Translations under genes and position numbers: made by a program | NCBI RefSeq assembly: GCF_044582145.1 | Contig: NZ_JBDODO010000009.1 | Length of the DNA stretch: 64,000 nt | Reading direction: 5' to 3' (one strand) | Origin: Guyparkeria sp016278265 | GTDB taxonomy: Bacteria > Pseudomonadota > Gammaproteobacteria > Halothiobacillales > Halothiobacillaceae | In this document: positions 18,007 through 26,688 of the stretch, one piece after another | How positions within the stretch are numbered: the first letter of the stretch is position 1 | Layout of the letters: every line of letters starts with the position of its first letter | Notes under the pieces: model-generated | The model's database searches: none | The model's input: the letters and a program-made list of their open reading frames with translations, nothing else | What the model was told of the DNA's origin: nothing

Positions 18007-18907
18007 AAAGGGGCAGGTCGAGACCACCGGGCACGTCTGGGACGGCGATCTGCGCGAGTACAACAACCCCCTGCCTCGCTGGTGGCTATGGGCGTTCTAC
18101 ATGACCATCGTCTTCGCGGTGGTTTACTGGATCCTCTACCCGGCGTGGCCGTACGGCGACAGCTACACCAAGGGCATCAACACGGTCGAGTACACCGTGG
18201 AAAACGAGCAAGGTGAAGAGGTGACCGTGAGCGAGGCGTGGAACACGCGTGCCCTGTTCACCCGTGACATGCAGTCCAGCCCGTCGGCCCTCGCCCAGGA
18301 AGAGTGGGTCGGCAAGGTCAAGGACATGAGCTTCGAGGAAATCGAGCAGGATCCGGATACCTTGCAGTTCGCCATGTCGATGGGTAACTACACCTTTGGT
18401 GACTTCTGTGCCGCCTGTCACGGCAGCGGCGGTCAAGGCAAGATTGGCCAGTACCCGAACCTGGCCGACAACGCTTGGTTGTACGGGAACTCCTACGAGA
18501 CCATCGTCAACAAGATCAACAATGGCATCCAGGGCATGATGCCGGCTCAGAACGTCGCCGACGACCAGATCGACGATCTGGCCAAGTACGTGTTGAGCCT
18601 GTCCGGCCAAGCCGAGATCAGTGGCGAGGCGGCCAGCCGCGGTAAGCAGGCGTTCGCCAGCTGTGCCGGCTGTCACGGCGCCGAAGGTAAGGGCAACGAG
18701 GCCATGGGCGCACCGAACCTGGCCGACGCCATCTGGGGCGTTGCGGACGTGCCGGGCTGCGGCGACGACACCGCCTGCAAGATCGGCGAGATCAAGCACG
18801 TGGTCAACAACGGCATCCAGCGCCAGATGCCGGCCTTCGGTGATCGTCTGAGCGAGACCCAGGCACGCATGCTTGCCATCTACGTCCGGCAGATGGGCGG
18901 CAACTGA
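17987..18907 (+). CDS. ccoP: cbb3-type cytochrome c oxidase subunit III (dihaem cytochrome c)
   Basis: Dihaem cytochrome c that receives electrons from soluble cytochromes and passes them to CcoO. The 306-residue protein has one membrane helix (about 33-54) and two haem motifs, CAACHG (141-146) and CAGCHG (226-231), with downstream Met ligands in GMMPAQN and RQMPAFGD. It ends the ccoNOQP operon; an intrinsic terminator follows 36 bases later. Confidence 0.98.
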   Translation: MSQPENKKGQVETTGHVWDGDLREYNNPLPRWWLWAFYMTIVFAVVYWILYPAWPYGDSYTKGINTVEYTVENEQGEEVTVSEAWNTRALFTRDMQSSPSALAQEEWVGKVKDMSFEEIEQDPDTLQFAMSMGNYTFGDFCAACHGSGGQGKIGQYPNLADNAWLYGNSYETIVNKINNGIQGMMPAQNVADDQIDDLAKYVLSLSGQAEISGEAASRGKQAFASCAGCHGAEGKGNEAMGAPNLADAIWGVADVPGCGDDTACKIGEIKHVVNNGIQRQMPAFGDRLSETQARMLAIYVRQMGGN

Positions 18908-18943
18908 TCGCTGATCGCGACTGAGGCCTGCCATTGCATCGAG

Positions 18944-18973
18944 AACACCGGCCCCATGGCCGGTGTTTTTTTA
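18944..18973 (+). terminator. Intrinsic terminator after ccoNOQP
   Basis: The stem AACACCGGCC/GGCCGGTGTT around CCAT is followed by a run of T. It separates ccoNOQP from ccoG, so the accessory genes need their own promoter. Confidence 0.9.
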
Positions 18974-19263
18974 TTGGGAAGGCGGTGAGCTGCGGGCGAG
19001 GGCGAGTGTGCCTGCGTCGGCTGGCGGCGATGTGGAGTCCGTTGCCGGGCCTGGAGAAGGTCTACTCGATCAGCCAATCGCCCCGCCGGTCGCCAAGGCC
19101 CCAGTCGGGGGGGGGCGAAGCCTGGTGATGCGAGCAGGGCCTTTTCGGCGCGGTGTCGCCTGCCCGTCGACCGGGCCCGATGCCCGGGTGTTTATGTTGG
19201 GTTTAGAGAAAAACCCTATGGGGGATAAGATATTCCCCCGCGCATCCATTCGGAGACCGACAG
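18974..19263. other. ccoP-ccoG intergenic region
   Basis: Together with the terminator, about 356 bases without a gene. After the terminator the sequence is GC-rich with no supported ORF until two adjacent small inverted repeats at 19199-19216 and 19220-19239, just before the ccoG ribosome binding site. The ccoG promoter must lie here, but I could not assign -35/-10 elements with confidence. Confidence 0.5.
19199..19239 (+). promoter_or_regulatory. Two tandem inverted repeats upstream of ccoG
   Basis: GGGTTT-N6-AAACCC (19199-19216) is followed after three bases by GGGGGA-N8-TCCCCC (19220-19239). They end 24 bases before the ccoG start codon and could be operator sites or mRNA hairpins in the leader. 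Function is inferred only from position and symmetry. Confidence 0.4.
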
Positions 19264-20688
19264 ATGGCTCAGCACGACGATCCGAGCTACCCGGCTGACA
19301 CCATGTATCAGGCCCGCGAGCCGGTCCACCCCAAGGCGATTCACGGCCGGTTCCGCCGGTTCAAGGATATCGTGTTGCTGGTGGCCTACGGGGTGTTCTT
19401 CCTGTTGCCGTGGGTGCGCTGGGAGCGGGGCGTGGGCCCGGATCAGGCGGTGATGTTCGACATTCCTTCGCGTCGTTACTACCTGTTCGACCTGGTCATT
19501 CACCCGCAGGACATGTTTCTGCTGGCGGGTTTCTTGATCCTGGCGGCCTGGTTGCTGTTCTTCGTGACCGGCCTGGTCGGTCGGGCGTTCTGTGGCTATT
19601 TCTGTTTCCAGACCCTGTGGACCGACGTCTTCATGAAGGTCGAGGCGCTGGTGCAGGGTGACCGTAACAAACGCATGCGCCTGGAGAAGCAGTCCTGGAA
19701 CGGCGAAAAGATCGCCAAGAAGGGGTTGACTGTCGTGATCTGGACGCTGATCGCGTTCTGGACCGGCTTTACCTTTACCTCCTACTGGGCCGACGCCCCG
19801 CAACTGTTCGTCAATTTCTTTACGCTGGATGCGGCGAGCGCGGCCTACATAACGACCGGCATTCTCACCGCTACCACCCTGATTGCCGCCGGTTTCGCCC
19901 GCGAGCAGGTTTGCATCTACATGTGTCCGTACGCGCGCTTTCAGAGCGTGATGTTCGACAAGGAAACCCTGCTGGTGTCGTATGATGAAGCCCGGGGCGA
20001 GGGCGAGGCCGGCCGTCGTCCGCTCAAGCAAGGTTTGATGACGCTCGAGGAGCGACATGCCCAAGGCGTCGGTGATTGCATCGACTGCAAGTTGTGCGTG
20101 CAGGTTTGTCCCACGGGGATCGACATTCGCGACGGGCTGCAACTCGAGTGCATTTCCTGCGGCCTGTGCATTGATGCCTGTGACCAGATCATGACCAAGC
20201 GTGGCTGGCCTACCGGCTTGATCCGCTATGTCTCGGAGCAGGAACTGGAGACTGGCGAGAAGCCCAATCTGCTCAAGTTCCGTACCATCGGTTACGGCAT
20301 CGCCACGTTGGCGGCCACCTTCCTGTTGCTCTATGGCATCTTCGCTCGGGCACCGGCCGACGTGAGCGTTCAGCAGGTGCGTCAACCGCTGTTCACGGTG
20401 CTCGCCAGCGGGGACATCCAGAACAATTACAACGTCAAGATCAACAACAAGCTGCAGGAGCCGCTTGGCTTCAAGTTGGCCGTGGACGGCCTGCCCGAGG
20501 CGCGCGTGAGCGTGGTCGGCGGGTTCGGTTCGCTGGAAGTGCCTGCCGACGAGTCACGGCAGTACCTGGTGCATGTTCGCGCCTCGCGAGACGCCCAAGT
20601 GGACCGTCGTGAGATACAATTCATCCTGACCGAACAGAACGGACGCATCGAGCCGCTGGAGCACGATGCCAGCTTCGTTTACCGCTGA
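19264..20688 (+). CDS. ccoG: Cytochrome oxidase maturation ferredoxin CcoG (RdxA/FixG)
   Basis: Membrane iron-sulfur protein thought to reduce Cu(II) to Cu(I) for cbb3 oxidase assembly. The 474-residue protein has about five membrane helices, with a CGYFCFQTLW motif after the second and an EQVCIYMCPYARFQ motif. A double 4Fe-4S ferredoxin domain is formed by CIDCKLCVQVCP and CISCGLCIDACD (about 276-310), and a C-terminal IgG-like periplasmic domain follows (about 360-470). GGAGACC precedes the ATG. It heads the ccoGHI assembly block. Confidence 0.97.
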   Translation: MAQHDDPSYPADTMYQAREPVHPKAIHGRFRRFKDIVLLVAYGVFFLLPWVRWERGVGPDQAVMFDIPSRRYYLFDLVIHPQDMFLLAGFLILAAWLLFFVTGLVGRAFCGYFCFQTLWTDVFMKVEALVQGDRNKRMRLEKQSWNGEKIAKKGLTVVIWTLIAFWTGFTFTSYWADAPQLFVNFFTLDAASAAYITTGILTATTLIAAGFAREQVCIYMCPYARFQSVMFDKETLLVSYDEARGEGEAGRRPLKQGLMTLEERHAQGVGDCIDCKLCVQVCPTGIDIRDGLQLECISCGLCIDACDQIMTKRGWPTGLIRYVSEQELETGEKPNLLKFRTIGYGIATLAATFLLLYGIFARAPADVSVQQVRQPLFTVLASGDIQNNYNVKINNKLQEPLGFKLAVDGLPEARVSVVGGFGSLEVPADESRQYLVHVRASRDAQVDRREIQFILTEQNGRIEPLEHDASFVYR

Positions 20689-20757
20689 TTGTCACCGCCC
20701 TTTGGCCTCGTCGCCCCGGACGGCGGGCGGGGCCAACACCCAACTGGATTCCTGACC

Positions 20758-21558
20758 ATGGCTGTATTGCTGCCTGCCGGGCTCGGCATGACCATCATCC
20801 CGATCCTGTTTTTCCTGCTGCGCTGGCGCTTTCCCACGGCGGGGCGTCAGATCGCCTTCATCCTGGGCGTGCTGGCGCTGGCTGCCTATGCCCCTTACGC
20901 CATCATCAACTGGCCGGGGCTGGATGTCGTGGCGATGGTGGTGGCGATCCTGGTGATGACCGCGTTCATCCTCGGGCTGATCTCGCCGCCGAAGCACGCC
21001 GACTCACACAAGATGGCGTTCCACGCGGGGCCGGCGACGATCATTGCCTTCTTCGCGGTGATCATCCTGCTCGATTCGATTTTCCTGACCATCTCGACCA
21101 CCGGACTGAGCGAGAATGTGGCGCGCCAGATCCTCCCCGAGCCGCAGGGCGGCCCGGTGGCCACCTCCTATTTCCCCGGTACGGTTGCTCACGATTACCA
21201 GGAAAAGGTGCGCGCGTTCGAGGCCTACGATGCGGCGCGTGAGGAGCAGTCCGAACGCGGCTGGCAAGTTCGACGGGGTTGGATAGGTGAACCGGTTGTT
21301 GGCCAATCGACTCCGTTCCGGATCCAGGTGCGCGATGGCCAGGGCAACCCGGTCGAGGGTGCCGAAGTGACAGCCCAGTTCCTCCGCTTTTCAAGCCAAA
21401 GCCTCGATTTCTCGCGGCGCCTCGAGGAGATCGATCCCGGTGTCTACCAGGCCGATGTGACGCCGTCGCGACCCGGACGATGGGAAGTGATCGTCGATGT
21501 CCGCCGTGATGGCGAAACCCACCAACTGCGTGGCATGACCGACGTCGCGGCCCGGTGA
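20758..21558 (+). CDS. FixH-type cbb3 oxidase assembly protein (CcoH-like)
   Basis: Probable FixH/CcoH assembly factor. The start is set at ATG 20758 (266 residues); an upstream TTG at 20689 would add 23 residues without a membrane signal. The N-terminal half has about four hydrophobic segments, more than the single helix of standard CcoH. The C-terminal part (about 165-266) resembles the FixH/YtkA periplasmic beta domain (PVEGAEVTAQFLRFS then PGVYQADVTPSRPGRWEV). Position between ccoG and ccoI supports the role. The extra membrane segments suggest fusion with, or expansion into, a multi-span protein. Confidence 0.78.
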   Translation: MAVLLPAGLGMTIIPILFFLLRWRFPTAGRQIAFILGVLALAAYAPYAIINWPGLDVVAMVVAILVMTAFILGLISPPKHADSHKMAFHAGPATIIAFFAVIILLDSIFLTISTTGLSENVARQILPEPQGGPVATSYFPGTVAHDYQEKVRAFEAYDAAREEQSERGWQVRRGWIGEPVVGQSTPFRIQVRDGQGNPVEGAEVTAQFLRFSSQSLDFSRRLEEIDPGVYQADVTPSRPGRWEVIVDVRRDGETHQLRGMTDVAAR

Positions 21559-21592
21559 TCATCGGTGGGCGCGTGAGAAGCCTGTTCGTGCG

Positions 21593-24064
21593 ATGTCGGT
21601 CGATCCGTTGAACGAGCCGCGCCCAGGGTCCGCCCCGCCCGAGAGCGCGGCCGCGTGCTTTCATTGTGGTCTGCCCGTGCCCACCGGGGCGGACTACCGC
21701 ACCCGCGTGCTCGGCGAGCCGCGTGACATGTGCTGCCCCGGTTGCCAGGCGGTCGCCCAGGCGATCGTCGAGGCGGACATGGAGGAGTATTACCGCCACC
21801 GCACCGAGGCCTCGCCGCGCCCGGACGATGATCTCGAACGCGTGCTCGAGGAGTTGTCGATCTACGATCGCCCCGAGATGCAGAAATCATTCGTCGCCAA
21901 CCGCGAGGGCGACCGGCGCGAGGCCTCACTGATTCTTGAGGGCATCGTCTGCGCCGCCTGCATCTGGCTTTCCGAGCGCCACGTGCGCCAGTTGCCCGGG
22001 GTGGAATCCTTCTCGGTGAACTTCACCACGCACCGCGCCCAGGTGGTCTGGGACAACACCCAGGTACAGCTCTCCGAGATCCTGCGGGCGATCGCTGCCA
22101 TCGGCTATCGCGCCTATCCCTACGATCCCGATCGCCAGGACCGCGTTTATCGGCGTGAACGCCACGACATGATGCGTCGCCTGGCGGTCGCCGGGCTGGT
22201 CTACCTGCAGGTAATGATGATCTCGTTGTCGCTGTACTTCGGCGACTTCCTCGATCTGTCCGATGACCTGCGTTACTTCTTCTGGTGGGTCAGCCTGGTG
22301 CTCTCGACGCCGATCGTGCTCTATTCGGGCCAGGCCTTCTTCCGGCCCGCCTGGCGAGATCTGAAGCAGCGACGCGTGAGCATGGACCTGCCCGTGTCGA
22401 TCAGCATCCTGCTGGCGTACTCCGGCAGCGTGTACGCGGTGCTGACCCACAGCGGCGAGGTCTATTTCGACTCGGTCACCATGTTCATCTTCCTCTTGTT
22501 GGCCGGACGGTTCCTTGAGCAGGGGGCGCGCCACAAGGCCGGCGAGCTGGCCGAGTCGTTGAACAAGCTGGTGCCGCAGGTCGCCAACCGATTCGAGGCC
22601 GACGGCTCGGTGGCGGTGATCCCGGCCTTCGACCTGGTCCCCGGTGACCGCATCCTGGTTCGTCCCGGCGGACCGGTGCCGGCCGACGGGGTGGTGATCG
22701 AAGGCGAGAGTGGCATCAACGCCTCGATGCTCACCGGCGAGAGCCTGCCGGAGTTCAAGCGTGCCGGGGACTACGTCTCCGCCGGTACCGTCAATACCGA
22801 AAGCCCGCTGGTGGTCGAGGTGGACAAGGTCGGTCAGGACACCATGGTCTCGTCGATCGTCCGCCTGATCGACCGGGCGCAGTCACAGAAGCCACGGATT
22901 GCCGAGACGGCCGACCGCTTTGCACGCAAGTTCGTCATCGCGCTGCTTGTCACCACCGCGCTGGTTACGGCGGCCTGGCTCGTGATCGATCCGTCTCGCG
23001 CGTTCTGGATTGCCGTGGCGATCCTGGCCATCACCTGTCCGTGCTCGCTGTCACTGGCCACGCCAGCGGCGATCGCCGTGGCGGTGGGGCGGCTCACCCG
23101 TTCGGGGCTACTGGTCACCCGCGGCCGGGCACTGGAAGGATTGGCGCGGGTGACCCACGTGGTGTTCGACAAGACCGGCACGCTGACCACCGGTGAGCTG
23201 ACGGTGCGCGACGTGGAATCATTGGCCGATGTCGAGTCCGGGCGCCTGGCGGGTATCGTCGCGGCCCTCGAGCAGTATGCGGATCACCCGGTTGGGCGGG
23301 CGTTGTCTACCTGGGGCAATGAGCACACGGCCGAAAAGGCACACGCGGTCACGCAGATGGAGAGTGCCAGCGGCCGCGGCGTGACCGGCTGGATCGATGG
23401 TGAGCGCTTTGCCGTCGGTAATGTCCGCCTGATGGAGGATTTGGCGGTGACCCTGCCCGAGGCACACGCTGCCGTCGACGAACTGGTGGTCTGGGTGGCG
23501 CGCGGCTCCGAGGTGATAGCCCGCGCGGTGCTGACCGACCAGTTGCGCGACGACGCCCACGAGGTGGTCGAACGCCTAAAGCAACAGGGGGTGTCGGTCT
23601 GGCTGCTTTCCGGTGATCACCCGGACCGGGCGACCATGATCGGCAAGCACCTGGGCGTGGATCATGCCGAGGGAGGGTTGCTTCCGGAAGACAAGATGGA
23701 GCGCGTCGCCGCGCTGCAGGCCGATGGCGGGCGGGTGCTGATGGTTGGCGACGGGGTCAACGACGCCCCGGTGCTCGCCTGCGCGGATGTTTCCATGGCG
23801 ATGGGGGGCGGGACAGCGGTCGCCAAGCACAGCGCGGACATGGTGTTGCTCAATGACCGGGTGGCCGAAACGGCCTTTGCGGTGGGCTATGCCCGGCGGA
23901 CCATGGGCGTGATCCACCAGAACTTGATCTGGTCGGTCTGGTACAACGCGATTGCGATTCCGATCGCCGCGCTGGGCTTCGTTCAGCCCTGGCTCGCGGC
24001 GATCGGCATGTCGGTCAGTTCGATTGCCGTGATCGGCAACGCCCTGCGCCTGCGCCGCGGATAG
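21593..24064 (+). CDS. ccoI: Copper-transporting P-type ATPase CcoI (FixI type)
   Basis: P1B-type ATPase that exports copper for cbb3 oxidase assembly. The 823-residue protein starts with a Cys-rich metal-binding region (CFHCGLPV and MCCPGCQAV, about 23-58) and a heavy-metal-associated domain with CAAC (about 115-190). Eight membrane helices follow, with CPCSLS in the sixth, the TGES actuator loop, the phosphorylation motif DKTGTLTTGE and the MVGDGVNDAPVL hinge motif. These are hallmarks of the CcoI/CopA2 subgroup. ccoS, which often follows ccoI, is absent here. The gene is convergent with the next one. Confidence 0.96.
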   Translation: MSVDPLNEPRPGSAPPESAAACFHCGLPVPTGADYRTRVLGEPRDMCCPGCQAVAQAIVEADMEEYYRHRTEASPRPDDDLERVLEELSIYDRPEMQKSFVANREGDRREASLILEGIVCAACIWLSERHVRQLPGVESFSVNFTTHRAQVVWDNTQVQLSEILRAIAAIGYRAYPYDPDRQDRVYRRERHDMMRRLAVAGLVYLQVMMISLSLYFGDFLDLSDDLRYFFWWVSLVLSTPIVLYSGQAFFRPAWRDLKQRRVSMDLPVSISILLAYSGSVYAVLTHSGEVYFDSVTMFIFLLLAGRFLEQGARHKAGELAESLNKLVPQVANRFEADGSVAVIPAFDLVPGDRILVRPGGPVPADGVVIEGESGINASMLTGESLPEFKRAGDYVSAGTVNTESPLVVEVDKVGQDTMVSSIVRLIDRAQSQKPRIAETADRFARKFVIALLVTTALVTAAWLVIDPSRAFWIAVAILAITCPCSLSLATPAAIAVAVGRLTRSGLLVTRGRALEGLARVTHVVFDKTGTLTTGELTVRDVESLADVESGRLAGIVAALEQYADHPVGRALSTWGNEHTAEKAHAVTQMESASGRGVTGWIDGERFAVGNVRLMEDLAVTLPEAHAAVDELVVWVARGSEVIARAVLTDQLRDDAHEVVERLKQQGVSVWLLSGDHPDRATMIGKHLGVDHAEGGLLPEDKMERVAALQADGGRVLMVGDGVNDAPVLACADVSMAMGGGTAVAKHSADMVLLNDRVAETAFAVGYARRTMGVIHQNLIWSVWYNAIAIPIAALGFVQPWLAAIGMSVSSIAVIGNALRLRRG

Positions 24065-24096
24065 GGTTGCAACTGTTCGCTTGAGTGGGCGGTGTC

Positions 24097-24585
24097 TTAA
24101 CCGCTCATGCTGTGGATGTACTGGTTAAGCTGGGCGACGTCGGTGCTGGTGCGCCGATAGAGGTGATCGAGACTGACGATCGCGTACTCGAGTAGTAGCA
24201 CGGTGAAGACCGGGTGCTCGAGGCGCAGGCGATTGTATTTCTCCCGCGGCAGGCGGAGCAGTCTCACCGAGGAGCGGGCCCGCATGCGGACGTTGCGCGG
24301 CTGGCGATCGAAGAAACTCATCTCGCCGAGCATCTCGCCGGCGTGGATCTGGCCGACCGGCGTCTCGTTGGTGGTCGGGCCGACGATCAGTTCGGCCGTG
24401 CCGTCGAGCAGGAAGTAGATAGACTCGCCCACTTCCCCGATGTCGGCGATGATCCGGCCGCGCTCGATGATCTCGAAATCACAGAAGTCGAGAAACGCGC
24501 TGACCTCGGCATGGGTCAGAATCTGCGTGTCGACGTGGCGGGCGAGAAAATCGACCAGGGCGTCGCGGTCGTTGTCGGTCATCAT
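24097..24585 (-). CDS. Cyclic-nucleotide-binding domain protein
   Basis: A 162-residue protein made up almost entirely of one cNMP-binding (Crp-type) domain. It has the beta-roll glycines GEVGESIYFLLDGTAELIVG and the phosphate-binding cassette stretch GEMLGEMSFFDRQPRNVRMRA. The classical cassette is G-E-x-x-x-x-x-x-R-A-A, and here R-M-R-A is close to it. There is no C-terminal helix-turn-helix, so this is not an FNR/Crp transcription factor despite lying beside the cbb3 genes. Start ATG 24585 is chosen because GGGAG precedes it; the upstream open frame is not conserved-looking. Confidence 0.85.
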   Translation of the reverse strand: MMTDNDRDALVDFLARHVDTQILTHAEVSAFLDFCDFEIIERGRIIADIGEVGESIYFLLDGTAELIVGPTTNETPVGQIHAGEMLGEMSFFDRQPRNVRMRARSSVRLLRLPREKYNRLRLEHPVFTVLLLEYAIVSLDHLYRRTSTDVAQLNQYIHSMSG

Positions 24586-24753
24586 CGCGTCAGTGCTCCC
24601 ATGCCGTTTGCGGGAAAGTAAAAGTAGATGGCTCCATTGTCGCGAGCCGGCGCGGTTTTGTCGATCCTCTATCAGCAGAGGGTGGTCATGACGCGGATTC
24701 ATGCCGTTGTTGCATACCGCTCCCCGGCGCCGGGGAGGCGGCCGGTCCCAACA

Positions 24754-24762
24754 TGCTAGAAT
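24754..24762 (+). promoter_or_regulatory. Extended -10 promoter for glyA
   Basis: TGCTAGAAT matches an extended -10 element (TGn plus TAGAAT). It is about 140 bases upstream of the glyA ATG, giving a leader of roughly 135 bases with GC-rich hairpin potential (GGGGAAGCTCCCC at about 24798-24810). No clear -35 is seen, and the leader does not match a riboswitch I recognise. Confidence 0.5.
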
Positions 24763-24902
24763 TTGCCGCATTGTTCGGTCGCCCCAAAAAGCTCTCCGGG
24801 GAAGCTCCCCGTGATAGCTCCGGGGGCGGCCGCTCGTGTTTCGCGGCCTCGTCGGATCGAGGTTGCCCCGAATTTGCTTTCACCTTTGTCAGGAGCCGAC
24901 TC

Positions 24903-26165
24903 ATGTTTGCCAAGTCCATGACCATCGCGGGCTACGACCCGGAACTTGCCGATGCGATCAACGCCGAGGAGCGCCGCCAGGAAGATCACGTCGAGCTGAT
25001 CGCCTCGGAGAACTACGCCAGCCCGCGCGTCATGGAGGCCCAGGGCTCCGTGCTGACCAACAAGTACGCCGAAGGCTACCCGGGCAAGCGCTATTACGGT
25101 GGCTGCGAGTACGTCGACATCGCCGAGCAGCTGGCCATCGACCGGGCCAAGAAGCTCTTCGGCGCCGACTACGCCAACGTCCAGCCACACTCGGGCTCAC
25201 AGGCCAACGCGGCGGTGTTCCAGGCGCTGGTCGAGCCGGGTGACACGGTACTCGGCATGAGCCTCGACGCCGGCGGTCACCTCACCCACGGCGCCAAGCC
25301 CAACTTCTCGGGGCGGATCTACCACGCGGTGCAGTACGGTATCGACGCCGAGGGCTACGTCGATTACGACGAGGTCGAGCGCTTGGCCAAAGAGCATAAG
25401 CCGAAAATGATCATCGCCGGCTTCTCCGCTTACTCGCGCGTGATGGACTGGGCGCGCTTCCGCGAGATTGCCGATTCGGTGGGCGCCTACCTGATGGTCG
25501 ACATGGCCCACGTCTCCGGCCTGGTGGCCGCCGGCCTCTACCCGAACCCGGTGCCGCACGCCCACGTGGTGACCTCGACCACCCACAAGACCCTGCGTGG
25601 CCCGCGCGGCGGCATTATCGTGGCGAAGGCCGACCCGGATCTCGAGAAGAAATTCCAGTCGCGCATCTTCCCGGGCACGCAGGGCGGCCCGATGATGCAC
25701 GCGATCGCCGCCAAGGCCGTCGCCTTCAAGGAGGCCCTGGAGCCGGACTTCAAGGCTTACCAGCAGCAGGTGATCGACAACGCGCGGACCATGGCCAAGG
25801 TCTTCGTCGACCGCGGCATCGATGTGGTCTCGGGCGGCACCGACAACCACCTGTTCCTGGTCAGCTTCGTCAAGCGCGGCCTGACCGGCAAGGCGGTCGA
25901 CGAGGCGCTGGGTCGTGCCCACATCACGGTCAACAAGAACGCCGTGCCCAACGACCCGCAGTCGCCGTTCGTCACCTCGGGCATCCGGGTAGGTACCGCG
26001 GCGATCACCACCCGTGGTTTTGGTACGGAGGAGAGTCGCGATCTGGCCGGCTGGATGTGCGATGTCATCGACGACATCGAGAACGAGTCGGTGATCGAGT
26101 CGGTGCGCGAGAAGGTCACCACCCTGTGCCGCCGCTTGCCGGTCTACGAGGCCAACCGGGCCTGA
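24903..26165 (+). CDS. glyA: Serine hydroxymethyltransferase
   Basis: PLP enzyme interconverting serine and glycine and charging tetrahydrofolate with a one-carbon unit. The 420-residue protein starts at ATG 24903 (AGGAG 11 bases upstream); the longer open frame from 24753 is leader. Motifs: HVELIASENYASPRVMEAQGS near the N-terminus, and VTSTTHKTLRGPRGG with the PLP-binding Lys. It precedes nrdR-rib by 22 bases, a common gammaproteobacterial order. Confidence 0.98.
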   Translation: MFAKSMTIAGYDPELADAINAEERRQEDHVELIASENYASPRVMEAQGSVLTNKYAEGYPGKRYYGGCEYVDIAEQLAIDRAKKLFGADYANVQPHSGSQANAAVFQALVEPGDTVLGMSLDAGGHLTHGAKPNFSGRIYHAVQYGIDAEGYVDYDEVERLAKEHKPKMIIAGFSAYSRVMDWARFREIADSVGAYLMVDMAHVSGLVAAGLYPNPVPHAHVVTSTTHKTLRGPRGGIIVAKADPDLEKKFQSRIFPGTQGGPMMHAIAAKAVAFKEALEPDFKAYQQQVIDNARTMAKVFVDRGIDVVSGGTDNHLFLVSFVKRGLTGKAVDEALGRAHITVNKNAVPNDPQSPFVTSGIRVGTAAITTRGFGTEESRDLAGWMCDVIDDIENESVIESVREKVTTLCRRLPVYEANRA

Positions 26166-26187
26166 TCGGGCCGGGTCGGGGCACGGT

Positions 26188-26688
26188 ATGCGCTGCGCGA
26201 TCTGTGGCAACGACGACACCCGCGTGATCGACTCCCGAGCGATCGACGCGGGCGAGGGCATTCGCCGTCGGCGCGAATGCGCCGCCTGCGGGCAGCGCTT
26301 CACCACCTACGAGCGGGCCGATCGGCAGATGCCGCGGGTGGTGAAGTCCAACGGTGCACGGCAGAATTTCGATGATCGCAAGCTGCGCGACGGCATGATG
26401 CGCGCGCTGGAAAAACGGCCCGTGCCGACCCGCCGGATCGAGGAGGCGATCGAGCAGATCGAGCGCCAACTGCGTAGTCGCGGCGAACGTGAAATCGCCG
26501 CCCGGGAGATTGGCGACATGGTCATGGCGCAACTGCGCCGTCTCGACCATGTTGCCTACATCCGCTTTGCCTCGGTGTATCTGAGTTTCGACAGTGTCGA
26601 GGCCTTCCGTGACGCGATTGAGTCGCTCGCCAATGACGTCATCAGCGACCCGGATCACCAATTGCCCCTGATCGGCGATGCCAACTAA
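26188..26688 (+). CDS. nrdR: Transcriptional repressor NrdR
   Basis: Represses ribonucleotide reductase genes in response to ATP/dATP. The 166-residue protein has the N-terminal zinc ribbon CAICGNDDTRVIDSR...CAACGQRF (Cys3, Cys6, Cys31, Cys34) and an ATP-cone domain (about 49-139, with VVKSNGARQNFDDRKL). Typical length is about 150-170. It overlaps ribD by 11 bases. Confidence 0.98.
   Translation: MRCAICGNDDTRVIDSRAIDAGEGIRRRRECAACGQRFTTYERADRQMPRVVKSNGARQNFDDRKLRDGMMRALEKRPVPTRRIEEAIEQIERQLRSRGEREIAAREIGDMVMAQLRRLDHVAYIRFASVYLSFDSVEAFRDAIESLANDVISDPDHQLPLIGDAN

Noticed and set aside
24763..24902. Riboswitch (glycine or tetrahydrofolate) in the glyA leader
   Set aside because: The leader is GC-rich with small hairpins but I could not match conserved riboswitch cores.
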